The position numbers were made by a program, and so were the translations under genes. From a virus: DNA of 39,580 bases. The notes beneath the pieces were generated by a model. The model worked only from the letters and a program-made list of their open reading frames with translations. It did not search any database and was not told the DNA's origin. Each line of letters starts with the position of its first letter. Position 1 is the stretch's first letter. This document shows positions 20,765-29,309 of the stretch, one piece after another. The DNA is taken from the IMG/VR virus record IMGVR_UViG_3300045973_000496, positions 1 to 39,580 of that record; one strand, given 5' to 3'.

Positions 20765-20881
20765 ATGTTTAAAAAAACAAAGAAAGTTATGCCGATGATG
20801 AAAGGGAAGAAAAAAAGTATGAAGAAAATGCCTTCAAAGGAAATGATTGAGAAGAGCCTTAATAAATCAAAGGGTTATTAG
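20765..20881 (+). CDS. Very basic small protein, 38 aa
   Basis: Over a third of the residues are Lys. The C-terminus, PSKEMIEKSLNKSKGY, aligns with PSRAMVEKSIRKTMGKY of the preceding protein, so the two are probably a tandem duplication. It could neutralise packaged DNA or bind RNA. The spacing TAA-T-ATG to the upstream gene suggests an operon. Function unknown. Confidence 0.6.
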   Translation: MFKKTKKVMPMMKGKKKSMKKMPSKEMIEKSLNKSKGY

Positions 20882-20918
20882 TCAGTCAGAGGGGCTTCGG
20901 CCTCTCAATAGTGGCTGA
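20882..20918 (+). promoter_or_regulatory. UUCG-capped hairpin between small head genes
   Basis: GAGGGGC-TTCG-GCCTCTC forms a 7-bp stem with a stable UUCG loop. It is extended by TCAGTCA (20882-20888) pairing with TGGCTGA (20912-20918) across a five-base bulge. No U-run follows, so it is more likely a stabilising or processing element than a terminator. Confidence 0.55.
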
Positions 20919-20946
20919 TAATCATTATTAAATAACTAAAATAAAA

Positions 20947-21357
20947 ATGGCAGTAGCATATAATAAATTTAACTGTTTCGTAGCTGATGAGGCTAATAAA
21001 ATACATAATTTAGGCTCAGATCAACTTACTGTCGCTTTGACTGACGTTGCTCCTGTAGCAACAAATACTGTTCAAGGTAATATCGTAGAAATTTCCTATA
21101 CAAATCTTTCTACTAGAAATATAACAGTAACTTCGTCTATTCAAGTCTCTGGTACATATAGTCTTATTGCTAATCAACTTACTTTAACTGCCTCTGGTAC
21201 CGTTCCCCAATTTAGATATGTTGTTTTATATAACAGTACAGCAGCAGGAAAAAATCTGATAGCTTGGTACGATAATGGAAGCGAAGTTAATCTTATAAAT
21301 ACTGATTTGTTTGTAGTTGGTTTTGATTTAAGCAACGGTATCCTTCAAGTAGCATAA
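20947..21357 (+). CDS. Conserved phage structural protein, 136 aa
   Basis: The sequence opens MAVAYNKFNCFVADEANKIH and continues with LTVALTDVAPVATNTV. A beta-rich middle and FRYVVLYNSTAAGKNLIAWY follow, ending VGFDLSNGILQVA. I recognise this as a widespread small virion protein of phages, annotated as a hypothetical or structural protein. It lies among head and fibre genes and is probably part of the particle. Its precise location is unknown. Confidence 0.75.
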   Translation: MAVAYNKFNCFVADEANKIHNLGSDQLTVALTDVAPVATNTVQGNIVEISYTNLSTRNITVTSSIQVSGTYSLIANQLTLTASGTVPQFRYVVLYNSTAAGKNLIAWYDNGSEVNLINTDLFVVGFDLSNGILQVA

Positions 21358-21363
21358 AATATC

Positions 21364-22410
21364 ATGTCAGTTACCGCTAAAATCTTAATAATAGCAGGAG
21401 GCGGTGGAGGTGGAGCAGATGCAAATGCTGGCTCGGCTGGTTCTAATTCAACTTTTGATACTATAACTGCACTAGGTGGTGGCGCTGGAGGAAAAGACAG
21501 CACTAATGGTGCAAATGGAGGGTCTGGTTCAGGATCAGGAGGTTCTGCAACAGCAAAAACTGGTGGGGGTGCCACTCAGGGTAATTCAGGAGGTGGAATA
21601 GGTTACGGTTTTGCAGGTGGAAACACCGCGTCTGGTTCAACAGGACCATTTCCTAGTGCGGGAGGTGGAGGTGCAGTATCAGTGGGGGGAAGCCCATCAG
21701 CAAACGCTTCAACATCAGGAGCTGGAGGTACTGGAATTTCAGATGCAACTGTCGGTGGTCTTTTAACTTTAGGAAGTGTTGGTGTAGGAGGTTTTATTTC
21801 AGGAGGAGGTGGAGGCGGAATTTCAAGTACCGGTTCCGCCGGTGGTGCCGGTGGTGCTGGTGGTGGAGGTGCTGGCCACATAGCAAATGATACTGCTGGA
21901 GCAGGAACTGCAAATACAGGCTCAGGTGGAGGTGGAGCTGGTAATGCCGGAGCTGGCGGTGGCGGTGGAGCTGGCGGAGTTGTATATGATGCTGCTCACG
22001 TTGTCATAAAACAAGCCTATACTGTTACCTTAGGTAATGGTGGCGCGGGTGGTATTGGGAGTAGTTCTAATGTTGGTGGTGCTGGCGGTAAAGGTGTTGC
22101 AGTTATTTCGTATCTTACCGGCACTCTTGTAGCAACTGGTGGGACAATAACTACATCAGGTGGAAATACTACTCACGTTTTTACTTCTAGTGGAACATGG
22201 ACCGTTACGGTTATTCCTATATTTTTGAGTGTAACGACTGGATATTATATTTTAACGGGGAGGACATTAAGTTCTATGTATAAAAAAATAAAACTTATTG
22301 TGACTACTGGATATTATACCTTAACTGGGTTTTCATTAAAAATAACTACTGTTTGGAAAAAGTATACACCAACACTTACGAGCTGGATTATAAAGAATTT
22401 TGGACAATAA
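21364..22410 (+). CDS. Glycine-rich adhesin-like protein, 348 aa
   Basis: Residues 10 to about 245 are mostly glycine-rich runs (GGGGGG, GGAGGAGGGGAG) separated by short Ala/Ser/Thr segments, as in polyglycine-II sandwich domains of phage tip adhesins. The C-terminal part has two copies of the motif TTGYYxLTG. A receptor-binding or fibre role is likely, but the exact target is unknown. The base composition is unusually G-rich on the coding strand. The opposite strand has a long proline-rich shadow frame that is not a gene. Confidence 0.65.
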   Translation: MSVTAKILIIAGGGGGGADANAGSAGSNSTFDTITALGGGAGGKDSTNGANGGSGSGSGGSATAKTGGGATQGNSGGGIGYGFAGGNTASGSTGPFPSAGGGGAVSVGGSPSANASTSGAGGTGISDATVGGLLTLGSVGVGGFISGGGGGGISSTGSAGGAGGAGGGGAGHIANDTAGAGTANTGSGGGGAGNAGAGGGGGAGGVVYDAAHVVIKQAYTVTLGNGGAGGIGSSSNVGGAGGKGVAVISYLTGTLVATGGTITTSGGNTTHVFTSSGTWTVTVIPIFLSVTTGYYILTGRTLSSMYKKIKLIVTTGYYTLTGFSLKITTVWKKYTPTLTSWIIKNFGQ

Positions 22411-22411
22411 C

Positions 22412-22873
22412 ATGAACCCAGAGGATATACAACAACAATTTGATGATGTACAGACACAGTTTGACGACTTATCTCAGTCTCAACAGGACTATGCCGATAG
22501 CATGGATAGTTCGTTGACGGATATTCAATCAACTTTAGACGATCAGTCTAGTACAATTTCAGATTTGAGCAATGTTTCAGGGCAACTCCAATTTCCTTTA
22601 ACCCAAGATACGATTGATTTGATTACAGAAGTTATAAATAATAATACGACAAAACAGATTTCTGGTTTGGTATCAACGGATAATTCTGGAAATGCCACCA
22701 TAACCAATCCTCTAATTTCGGCAAGTTCTGTGATTATAATTACTCCAACAGTCATTACTTCCCCTGCAAGTCCTCACGAATACGGTGCTTCATGTGCAGC
22801 GGGCAGTGCTTCAATTTTTTCAAATGGTGTAGAATACGCATCATCAACATTTAATTACATAATAATTTTCTAA
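22412..22873 (+). CDS. Short coiled-coil fibre-like protein, 153 aa
   Basis: I chose the ATG at 22412 over the TTG at 22400, which overlaps the previous gene. The first 60 residues form a Gln/Asp/Ser-rich coiled coil (DIQQQFDDVQTQFDD). The C-terminal third is beta-rich and ends FNYIIIF, like many phage fibre tips. A trimeric short fibre or needle is a plausible guess from this design. No family is recognised. Confidence 0.6.
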   Translation: MNPEDIQQQFDDVQTQFDDLSQSQQDYADSMDSSLTDIQSTLDDQSSTISDLSNVSGQLQFPLTQDTIDLITEVINNNTTKQISGLVSTDNSGNATITNPLISASSVIIITPTVITSPASPHEYGASCAAGSASIFSNGVEYASSTFNYIIIF

Positions 22874-22874
22874 A

Positions 22875-23645
22875 ATGACACAATATACTGGTTTACAATA
22901 TAATGATACGACGGTAACACTAGGAGGTATACTCCAAGATATTTATTTTAATGGAAAATGTAATGTTAATTCACTCCCTGCTGGAGATTTTCTGCGTATA
23001 GTTAATAAATATTATGCCCAGTGTCAAGAGGTTATTCGTTCAGTGAATGAGAATTTTTATATGGTTCAAGCGACAACCGATTTGGCAATCGGAGATGGTT
23101 CGTATACATACCCTGATGGTACCGGAACGGCTCCTGCTTACGAGAAATTAAAAAGTATTTGGGTATCATTTTTACCCCTTAATAAAATTACTCCACTTTC
23201 GACAGAGTACACTCGTGTTGATATTATCGATCCGGACTCTATTGAAGACCCATCGTATGAGTTTTCAGGAGATGCTCCAAAAGCTATGATGTTTGGAACA
23301 TATTTTGTATTACTACCACTTGTAACAGATGTTACTAAATATCCAGTAAAAGATGGAATAAAAATTTATTACATTGCTACCCAAGATAAACTTGTAAATA
23401 ATGTAGATGTCCCTAAAATATTCCCTAGTTTTCACGATGCTATTGTTCACGGCTCACTCATTGATGTGGCAACTCGCCTTGGAAATGATAAGTTAAAGAC
23501 AGACAGTATTGCATTGTTTGCAAAACGCCTTGCAGAAATAAAGAGTTATGCTTCGGCGCATATTCCAGACCAGATGGGGATGGTAGAAGGACAGGATAAC
23601 CTTGGAGGTTGGGAATTTCCTTTCGGTAATAATTCAATGTCATGA
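22875..23645 (+). CDS. Probable head-tail adaptor
   Basis: A 256-residue protein, mainly helical in the N-terminal third and beta in the centre, with the C-terminal segment FPSFHDAIVHGSLIDVATRLG. That pattern is typical of phage adaptor proteins that dock below the portal (P22 gp4-like role). Its position just before the probable tail nozzle gene supports this. The stop overlaps the next ATG by four bases. Confidence 0.7.
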   Translation: MTQYTGLQYNDTTVTLGGILQDIYFNGKCNVNSLPAGDFLRIVNKYYAQCQEVIRSVNENFYMVQATTDLAIGDGSYTYPDGTGTAPAYEKLKSIWVSFLPLNKITPLSTEYTRVDIIDPDSIEDPSYEFSGDAPKAMMFGTYFVLLPLVTDVTKYPVKDGIKIYYIATQDKLVNNVDVPKIFPSFHDAIVHGSLIDVATRLGNDKLKTDSIALFAKRLAEIKSYASAHIPDQMGMVEGQDNLGGWEFPFGNNSMS

Positions 23646-25135
23646 GTAACAAAATAACTTTACCAAATTTTTTAAAAATGTCGCCAGACGCTCCGCAATT
23701 TACGCAGGCTAATCAGCACTATCTACTTTCAGGAGTTAATCCAACATATTACAATGACGTTGGTGGTATTCAAGAGGAGCAAATCGCTCCACTTATTGCT
23801 TCAAATATTTGGACTAGAAAATTTGAGAATATAATTTCAGGAAATAAAATCGCTGACGTTACTTCAAACACAACAACTATTGGAGCAGCACTTGTTGCTT
23901 ATTCTATAGATACAAATTCTAGGGTACAAGGTTTCAATTTTACACCAGGACTTACCCCCGCATTTAGTTATCCTAGTGGAGGAGTAGAGGTTTCTACCAT
24001 GGCAAAAGTTTGTTGTTTTAATTCTTACCTTCTTGCGGTTACGAATGGTTCTACGTCGTCGGTAATATATAAAATGGCGTTGCCTGGTGTTACTAATACT
24101 GGACCATGGACTACCTGCACTGGTTCAATTGCTCCAGTTGATGAAGACCATTTTCTGGAACCATTTTTGGAGTATTGCATGATTTCTAATTCGTATTCTA
24201 AAATAACACCGATTGATTCTTCATTTACACTCCTCACCGCTAGTGGAATCGACCTTGGTTCCGGTTGGGTTATCAAAGGAATGAGAAACTATAATGATAA
24301 ATATCTAGCGATCGCTGGTGCTCAAGGTGTTTTTGACAATAATTACCTATTTCTTTGGGATGGACGAAGTTCAAGATATAATTATTCTGTAAAAATGTCA
24401 GGGAAGTTTATAGATATGAAGGTTATCGATGGGACTTTGTATGTTGCTATTCAAGAATTAGGAACAGGTAGTGCAACTTCAAGTAAAACAACTATTTATT
24501 ATTTGAAAGGATATCAGCTTGTACCTCTTTTTACTCCACAAATTTCACCTATAATTATTCAAACCCCGAATAATGCAGCACAATCTTCTTTTAAGATGTC
24601 TTTGTTTAATTTGAATAATCGTTTAGGAGTGATGTTAAATTCTACGGACTTGCTTTTATATGGCAATTCTCCAGTAGGGAAAGAAGAATTCGTTATTTCA
24701 ACAGGTTTTAACTTTTATAAATTTGTTGAAACCTCTAATGGTATGTTAATCGCCATCGCTCCTGATGCACCTCCCAACGCGATTGTTCAAATTGGTTATT
24801 TTTATAACTATTCTTCAACTACTTTCAACAACATTTCCTATAAATCCCACTGGATACCTGTCAAAAATCTCTCAGGAATTGACGTTTATTACGATACTCC
24901 ACCTCAGTCTGGGACAGACGCAATCAATGTAACTCTTTATGGTCATGGTGAGGATATAGTTACAGGAAATTCTACTCAAGTATTACAATCGATTACGCCA
25001 ATAACGATATTGAATACTTCAAGAACTCGATTAGATGTTGCAGGTTTCACTGGTGATTTAGCAAAAATAGAATTAAGTACAGTAAATAGCACATGGCGAC
25101 CGAATATACGAAAGATAGAATTGATAACAGAGTAA
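23642..25135 (+). CDS. Probable tail nozzle/hub protein
   Basis: A 497-residue, beta-rich protein with recurrent blade-like segments of WDG and YLAIAG type (NYLFLWDGRSSRYNY, and KFIDMKVIDGTLYVAIQE), suggesting a propeller. Propeller-containing nozzle proteins close the short tail below the adaptor in podoviruses (P22 gp10 and T7 gp12 roles). The order adaptor then nozzle is the usual one. The identification is by structure-like pattern and context, not by a clear family signature. Confidence 0.6.
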   Translation: MSNKITLPNFLKMSPDAPQFTQANQHYLLSGVNPTYYNDVGGIQEEQIAPLIASNIWTRKFENIISGNKIADVTSNTTTIGAALVAYSIDTNSRVQGFNFTPGLTPAFSYPSGGVEVSTMAKVCCFNSYLLAVTNGSTSSVIYKMALPGVTNTGPWTTCTGSIAPVDEDHFLEPFLEYCMISNSYSKITPIDSSFTLLTASGIDLGSGWVIKGMRNYNDKYLAIAGAQGVFDNNYLFLWDGRSSRYNYSVKMSGKFIDMKVIDGTLYVAIQELGTGSATSSKTTIYYLKGYQLVPLFTPQISPIIIQTPNNAAQSSFKMSLFNLNNRLGVMLNSTDLLLYGNSPVGKEEFVISTGFNFYKFVETSNGMLIAIAPDAPPNAIVQIGYFYNYSSTTFNNISYKSHWIPVKNLSGIDVYYDTPPQSGTDAINVTLYGHGEDIVTGNSTQVLQSITPITILNTSRTRLDVAGFTGDLAKIELSTVNSTWRPNIRKIELITE

Positions 25136-25149
25136 AAATAAGGTATAAT
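25121..25149 (+). promoter_or_regulatory. Late promoter before the ejection-protein block
   Basis: TTGATA (25121-25126), a 17-base spacer and TATAAT (25144-25149) match the sigma-70 consensus well. It overlaps the end of the nozzle gene. Transcription should start near 25156. Confidence 0.65.
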
Positions 25150-25160
25150 ATGTATATTAT

Positions 25161-25178
25161 TAACTATAACAATAGGTA
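25161..25178 (+). repeat. 18-bp repeat in leader, second copy
   Basis: TAACTATAACAATAGGTA is identical to 17265-17282. Here it lies just downstream of the predicted transcription start. There it lies upstream of the scaffold promoter. A shared regulator site or a shared RNA motif is possible. Confidence 0.5.
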
Positions 25179-25183
25179 ACAAT

Positions 25184-25399
25184 ATGAAAAAGAAAAATAT
25201 GTTTAAGGGTTTTGGCAAGTTGCCTCTATATACAGATGAGGTGGGTATAAATATAATTGGCCAAATGATGAAGAGTGGCAAAATCCCTAGAATTTTTATA
25301 ACGGTTAAAAGAGGTAAAAAAGTATTTCAAACGGAAATAACCTATGATTTTTTGTCAGAAGGAGAATTTTTGAAGGAAATCGTCGATAAAAGTAAATAA
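25184..25399 (+). CDS. Hypothetical basic protein, 71 aa
   Basis: A small protein rich in Lys, Phe and Gly with predicted strands IPRIFITVKRG and VFQTEITYDF and a short acidic C-terminal helix. No family recognised. First gene after the promoter at 25121-25149. Confidence 0.65.
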   Translation: MKKKNMFKGFGKLPLYTDEVGINIIGQMMKSGKIPRIFITVKRGKKVFQTEITYDFLSEGEFLKEIVDKSK

Positions 25400-25400
25400 A

Positions 25401-25595
25401 ATGAATGAAATATATCCATGGAAAATAGAAAATAATTTATTTTATACTTTCATTGGAAATGAATGGTTATTAGATGGAATGGGGAAATGTTGTATATCTT
25501 GTAACATCGAACCAGTTGGATTAGATACTGAAGTTTGTATTGATTGTTTACCTTGGTATAAGTTATGGTTAAAACGTAATAAAAAATATAATTAA
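25401..25595 (+). CDS. Small cysteine-rich (zinc-finger-like) protein, 64 aa
   Basis: The segments KCCISCN and VCIDC provide a Cys pair and a second Cys pair separated by about 12 residues, a typical four-Cys zinc site. The tail is basic (LKRNKKYN). It begins one base after the previous stop. Function unknown. Such small zinc proteins often bind host enzymes or nucleic acid. Confidence 0.65.
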   Translation: MNEIYPWKIENNLFYTFIGNEWLLDGMGKCCISCNIEPVGLDTEVCIDCLPWYKLWLKRNKKYN

Positions 25596-25596
25596 A

Positions 25597-27543
25597 ATGG
25601 CATACACTAGTAACCAAACAAGCGATTTAATCCAAAATGCACTCGGCAGACCACCGACTGATTATGAATTGACGAAATTTGCCAACGCTTCTCCGCAGAC
25701 GATGGCAACGCTCAAGGATACATATGGAAAATTGAATACTCAAAGTTCAATTTCAGACTATCTCACTTCAGTTGGACAGGACAACTCTCTTGAAGCTCGT
25801 ACCGCACTTGGTCAAAAGTACGGCATAACAGGTATCGGTACAGCAGAGGGCAATACTAATCTGTTAAATGCCTTAAAGTCTGGAACAAATCCTGCTACTA
25901 TACCAGTTGCAGGTACAATCGCAGGTGCGACGCCACCTGTTGTTACTCCAGCCAACCCTATCGACACTTCACAACCGTATAATGATGGTACAGGTATTGT
26001 TAATCCTGTCGGTGGTTCTGTCGCAGGTGCAGCAGGTACTCAAGCACCAGCAACACCTGTAAATGATGGTACGGTTAACACTGATCCGAATGTAGTTAAT
26101 GCTAGAAATAATTACGAAGCATCATATCAGCAACAGCAAAGTGCTCAAAAGGCTGTAGCTGAAATTGACGCCACACTTGCTTCAATTAAGAAAAGTAAGA
26201 TGGACGAAATCGCGCGCTCCGGAGGTGTGGTCAATCAGGCCTCACTTCAATCAGAAATCCTACGAGAAAATGAGCCATTGCTTGCTCAACGTAAAGTTCT
26301 TGCTTCTGAATATTCTGCGGCAAATAGTAATTACCAAAAGGCTCAAAAAGATAAGATTGACGCTGAATCAAACTTTGTTAAACAATCACAACTTGATTTG
26401 GCACAGAATAAGCAATCAGAAGTTGAAGCACAGAATAAGATAAAGAATGACCAAGCGCAGGTAAAACTTGAGCAAGCCGGTTACAAGCCTCAGAAAGTTA
26501 ATATCACCGACTCGGCCGGTAACGTCTTGGGTCAATCAATTCAGACTTGGGTTAATCCTGCTAATAAAAACCTAGGTGTTACTTCAGATGGTACGAATGT
26601 TATTTTGGGCACATCAAAGGGAGGTAGCGCGACAGCTACACCTATCGGCAACAATTCATTGCCGACAGTTGGTAGTAAAGATACACCACCAAAAGGTGTT
26701 ACTATCGCCGCAGGTTTTACTCCTACGCAGGTATATCAAGCGCTTATCTCAGGACCGAATAAACCTGTTAAAGGAATCGTGGGAGGTGTCGATCAAGAAA
26801 CACTCTACAATGCCGCTATTGATTTAATTATGGGTGTAGCTTCAACACAGGGTGCTCGTATACCTGCCGCTGCCGCTTTTTCTGTTCAACAAAAGAAGAC
26901 AGAAATAATGAACGCTTACGGACTTAATGAGGCTGACATAAATATTGCTAAGACTCAGTTTAAGAACTTGAGTTCTACTAATGCTGCACTTTTGCAACGA
27001 ACATCACTTCTCAATATTGCAGGTAATGCCGCTTTGGATAACCTTGACCTTGCGGTTAAAGCTAGTGCCAACGTGCCCCGTGGTGGTGCTAAAATTGTAA
27101 ATAGCTGGTCACAATGGCTATCGGGTAATTACACGCCTAATGGTCCACTTGCTGCTCTTGAAACAGCTATTTATACCTACGGTCGTGAATATGCAAGAGT
27201 CACATCGGGTGCTACGGGATCAGCTGGTTTGACCGACTCGGCACAAAGTGAGGTTGATAAACTCATCAATGCGGCACAATCTCCAGAGGTATTTTCTTCA
27301 ATTACAGATATGATGAAGTCTGATATGCAAAACGTAATTAAGAGAAATAATGAAGCGGTCAACGCTTTCCCTGCCGCAGTCACTAAACTTTACGGCTTTA
27401 CTGGAGGACAGGGAGGAGCACCTGGAGGGGGTGGAGCGACAACAGTTCAATCAAATGGTCAATCGTACAATGTTGGTCAGGTCTATAATGACGGAACAGG
27501 TAATTGGACGGTAGACGCACAAGGTAATTGGACTAAACAATAA
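25597..27543 (+). CDS. Probable internal virion (ejection) protein, 648 aa
   Basis: Its N-terminal motif is LIQNALGRPPTDYELTKFA, followed by a Pro/Thr/Gly linker. A long Gln/Lys/Ala coiled coil (about residues 170-300, KAVAEIDATLASIKKSK) leads into a helical C-terminal domain (residues 430-610). The C-terminus ends with VYNDGTGNWTVDAQGNW, and related YNDGTG motifs recur. Size, coiled-coil content and location after the tail nozzle fit an ejection protein that enters the host envelope with the DNA. No clear family signature. Confidence 0.6.
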   Translation: MAYTSNQTSDLIQNALGRPPTDYELTKFANASPQTMATLKDTYGKLNTQSSISDYLTSVGQDNSLEARTALGQKYGITGIGTAEGNTNLLNALKSGTNPATIPVAGTIAGATPPVVTPANPIDTSQPYNDGTGIVNPVGGSVAGAAGTQAPATPVNDGTVNTDPNVVNARNNYEASYQQQQSAQKAVAEIDATLASIKKSKMDEIARSGGVVNQASLQSEILRENEPLLAQRKVLASEYSAANSNYQKAQKDKIDAESNFVKQSQLDLAQNKQSEVEAQNKIKNDQAQVKLEQAGYKPQKVNITDSAGNVLGQSIQTWVNPANKNLGVTSDGTNVILGTSKGGSATATPIGNNSLPTVGSKDTPPKGVTIAAGFTPTQVYQALISGPNKPVKGIVGGVDQETLYNAAIDLIMGVASTQGARIPAAAAFSVQQKKTEIMNAYGLNEADINIAKTQFKNLSSTNAALLQRTSLLNIAGNAALDNLDLAVKASANVPRGGAKIVNSWSQWLSGNYTPNGPLAALETAIYTYGREYARVTSGATGSAGLTDSAQSEVDKLINAAQSPEVFSSITDMMKSDMQNVIKRNNEAVNAFPAAVTKLYGFTGGQGGAPGGGGATTVQSNGQSYNVGQVYNDGTGNWTVDAQGNWTKQ

Positions 27544-27544
27544 T

Positions 27545-29122
27545 ATGCAACCAAACTTCGCAAACTTAAAACCAGTGGGACCAGCACCAGCACCAGTAGC
27601 AACTCCTAAATTTCAACCAAACTTCGGTAATTTAAAGTTGGGGGCTTTACCTAATCCATCTATATCAACTGCTGCAACTAATCTAAAACAAAGAAATACT
27701 GAAGTTGGTGGAGATACTGCACTTATGCCAACCAATCCAGCCGGCACTGGTTCAGGAAAAACAAATAGTGGTTTTGCTGATGCTCTTAAAATGGTTCCTA
27801 ACGCAATTGGTGATGTTGGTACTTTAGCAAAACAAGCAACTTATGGAACACTTAAAAATGTTTTGTATGATATTCCTGCTAATGCCATCGGATTAGTTTC
27901 TGACAACAATGGCAATATTGGGAGATCAGTAGTAGATACTCTATCTGCTGTGCCTAAAGCAACAATGGACGTTCTTTGGAATTTGATACCAAACTCTGCT
28001 AAAGAAATTGCTAACACAAAGGCTTTGTCGCAAATACCTTCAGCTTTTCAAGATTTGGCAAAACTGAAAGGTGGATATGCAAATGCTTTCCTTGATATGG
28101 TTAAAAATATTCCAGGCTCTATAACTCCAGCAATTACACAATACGCAGATCAACTAGATAAAGCTCGTCAATCTTTTGAAAACCATCCTGTTAATGAAGC
28201 CCTTGGATATTTGGGTATGAAAGAATTATTGACTAATCCAAAGTCTTCTGTTGAAGCCTTAAAGTCTACAAAAGAGTTTATAAAAAACCCTATAAAAAGT
28301 ACTACTGAAGCCTTGGCGCCAACTGGTAAAGCTATTTATAGTAAAATAACTGGAGCTTCAGACTCTATTGCTAATAGTCTTGAAAGTAGTTCACTGAAAT
28401 TTACTCCGACTCAAAAGATAAACCTGGGTTCTAAACTTCAAGATGTTGTTGATTACAATACTAAGAACGGGATAAAGGGTACTCCTGAGGCTAGATACTC
28501 AAAAATTACGCAAAACTATAATGCTTTGGAAGATACTTTGCAGTCAACAATTAAAGAAAATCCTAATATAACTGTTCCAAAACAAACAGTACTTGACCAG
28601 CTTGAGGCAATAAAAAAGAATTATGCGAATGATAGAGATGTGACAGGAATAGAAAAACAAATAGATGACGCTATATCTGTTCTAAAGCGACAACCAGACA
28701 ATATCCCTCTTGACAATCTAAATCAACTGAAAAGAAGCACGTTCAAAGGTGCTTACAACAATACAGGACTAAAGGTATCCGACGTTGTTGAATTTGATAT
28801 AGGAGATGTGCTTAAAACTAATCTTGAAAACTCTCTTAGTCAGGCAGGTGTAAAAGTTGGTGGTAAAACTCTTGAAGAATTTAATAAAGAATACGGAACA
28901 GTTATCACTTCAAGGAAGTTATTGAAGATGGCACAAGGCAAACCACAATTGGGGTTCTATGGAAACCTAACATCAAGAGTTTTGGGCGGAATAATTGGTG
29001 GTGCAGTTGGTGGTGGAATACCCGGGGAGATTGCTGGTACTCTTATTGCACCAACTATTGCAACAGGATTAGCTGGAACAACAGCCAAAACGTATGCCGC
29101 TTCATTATTAAAACCGAAATGA
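27545..29122 (+). CDS. Probable ejection protein with C-terminal membrane segment, 525 aa
   Basis: The N-terminus carries two copies of a short motif (QPNFANLKPVG and QPNFGNLKLG). The centre is helical and amphipathic, with a segment (NIPLDNLNQLKRSTFKGAY) common in phage virion proteins. The C-terminus has a glycine-zipper hydrophobic stretch (LGGIIGGAVGGGIPG) suited to inserting into a membrane. This fits a protein that helps DNA cross the host envelope. It follows the other candidate ejection protein by one base. Confidence 0.6.
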   Translation: MQPNFANLKPVGPAPAPVATPKFQPNFGNLKLGALPNPSISTAATNLKQRNTEVGGDTALMPTNPAGTGSGKTNSGFADALKMVPNAIGDVGTLAKQATYGTLKNVLYDIPANAIGLVSDNNGNIGRSVVDTLSAVPKATMDVLWNLIPNSAKEIANTKALSQIPSAFQDLAKLKGGYANAFLDMVKNIPGSITPAITQYADQLDKARQSFENHPVNEALGYLGMKELLTNPKSSVEALKSTKEFIKNPIKSTTEALAPTGKAIYSKITGASDSIANSLESSSLKFTPTQKINLGSKLQDVVDYNTKNGIKGTPEARYSKITQNYNALEDTLQSTIKENPNITVPKQTVLDQLEAIKKNYANDRDVTGIEKQIDDAISVLKRQPDNIPLDNLNQLKRSTFKGAYNNTGLKVSDVVEFDIGDVLKTNLENSLSQAGVKVGGKTLEEFNKEYGTVITSRKLLKMAQGKPQLGFYGNLTSRVLGGIIGGAVGGGIPGEIAGTLIAPTIATGLAGTTAKTYAASLLKPK

Positions 29123-29174
29123 TTTAGGAGAACAAATAAATGCAACTATAACCGCAATAGAAATAATTTGTATC

Positions 29175-29309
29175 ATGCCACAAACACTACCACAAAATGA
29201 AATAAATGCAACAAAAGCGATTGAGAAATCGTTTAAAGAATTTCATCGTATTTATGGTAAAAAGAATAATAATTTACAACAAGTAATTGAATTTCTAAAC
29301 CATGTCTAA
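29175..29309 (+). CDS. Hypothetical small protein, 44 aa
   Basis: A polar, basic frame (NATKAIEKSFKEFHRIYGKK) that ends in an 8-base overlap with the ATP-grasp gene start, which argues that it is translated. No family recognised. The 52 bases before it contain no other supported frame. Confidence 0.55.
   Translation: MPQTLPQNEINATKAIEKSFKEFHRIYGKKNNNLQQVIEFLNHV

Noticed and set aside
21603-21881. A proline-rich minus-strand frame
   Set aside because: It is the complement of the glycine codons (GGN) of the glycine-rich protein, a compositional shadow.
22400-22411. TTG start for the coiled-coil fibre-like protein
   Set aside because: An ATG one base after the previous stop gives a standard start with no overlap.
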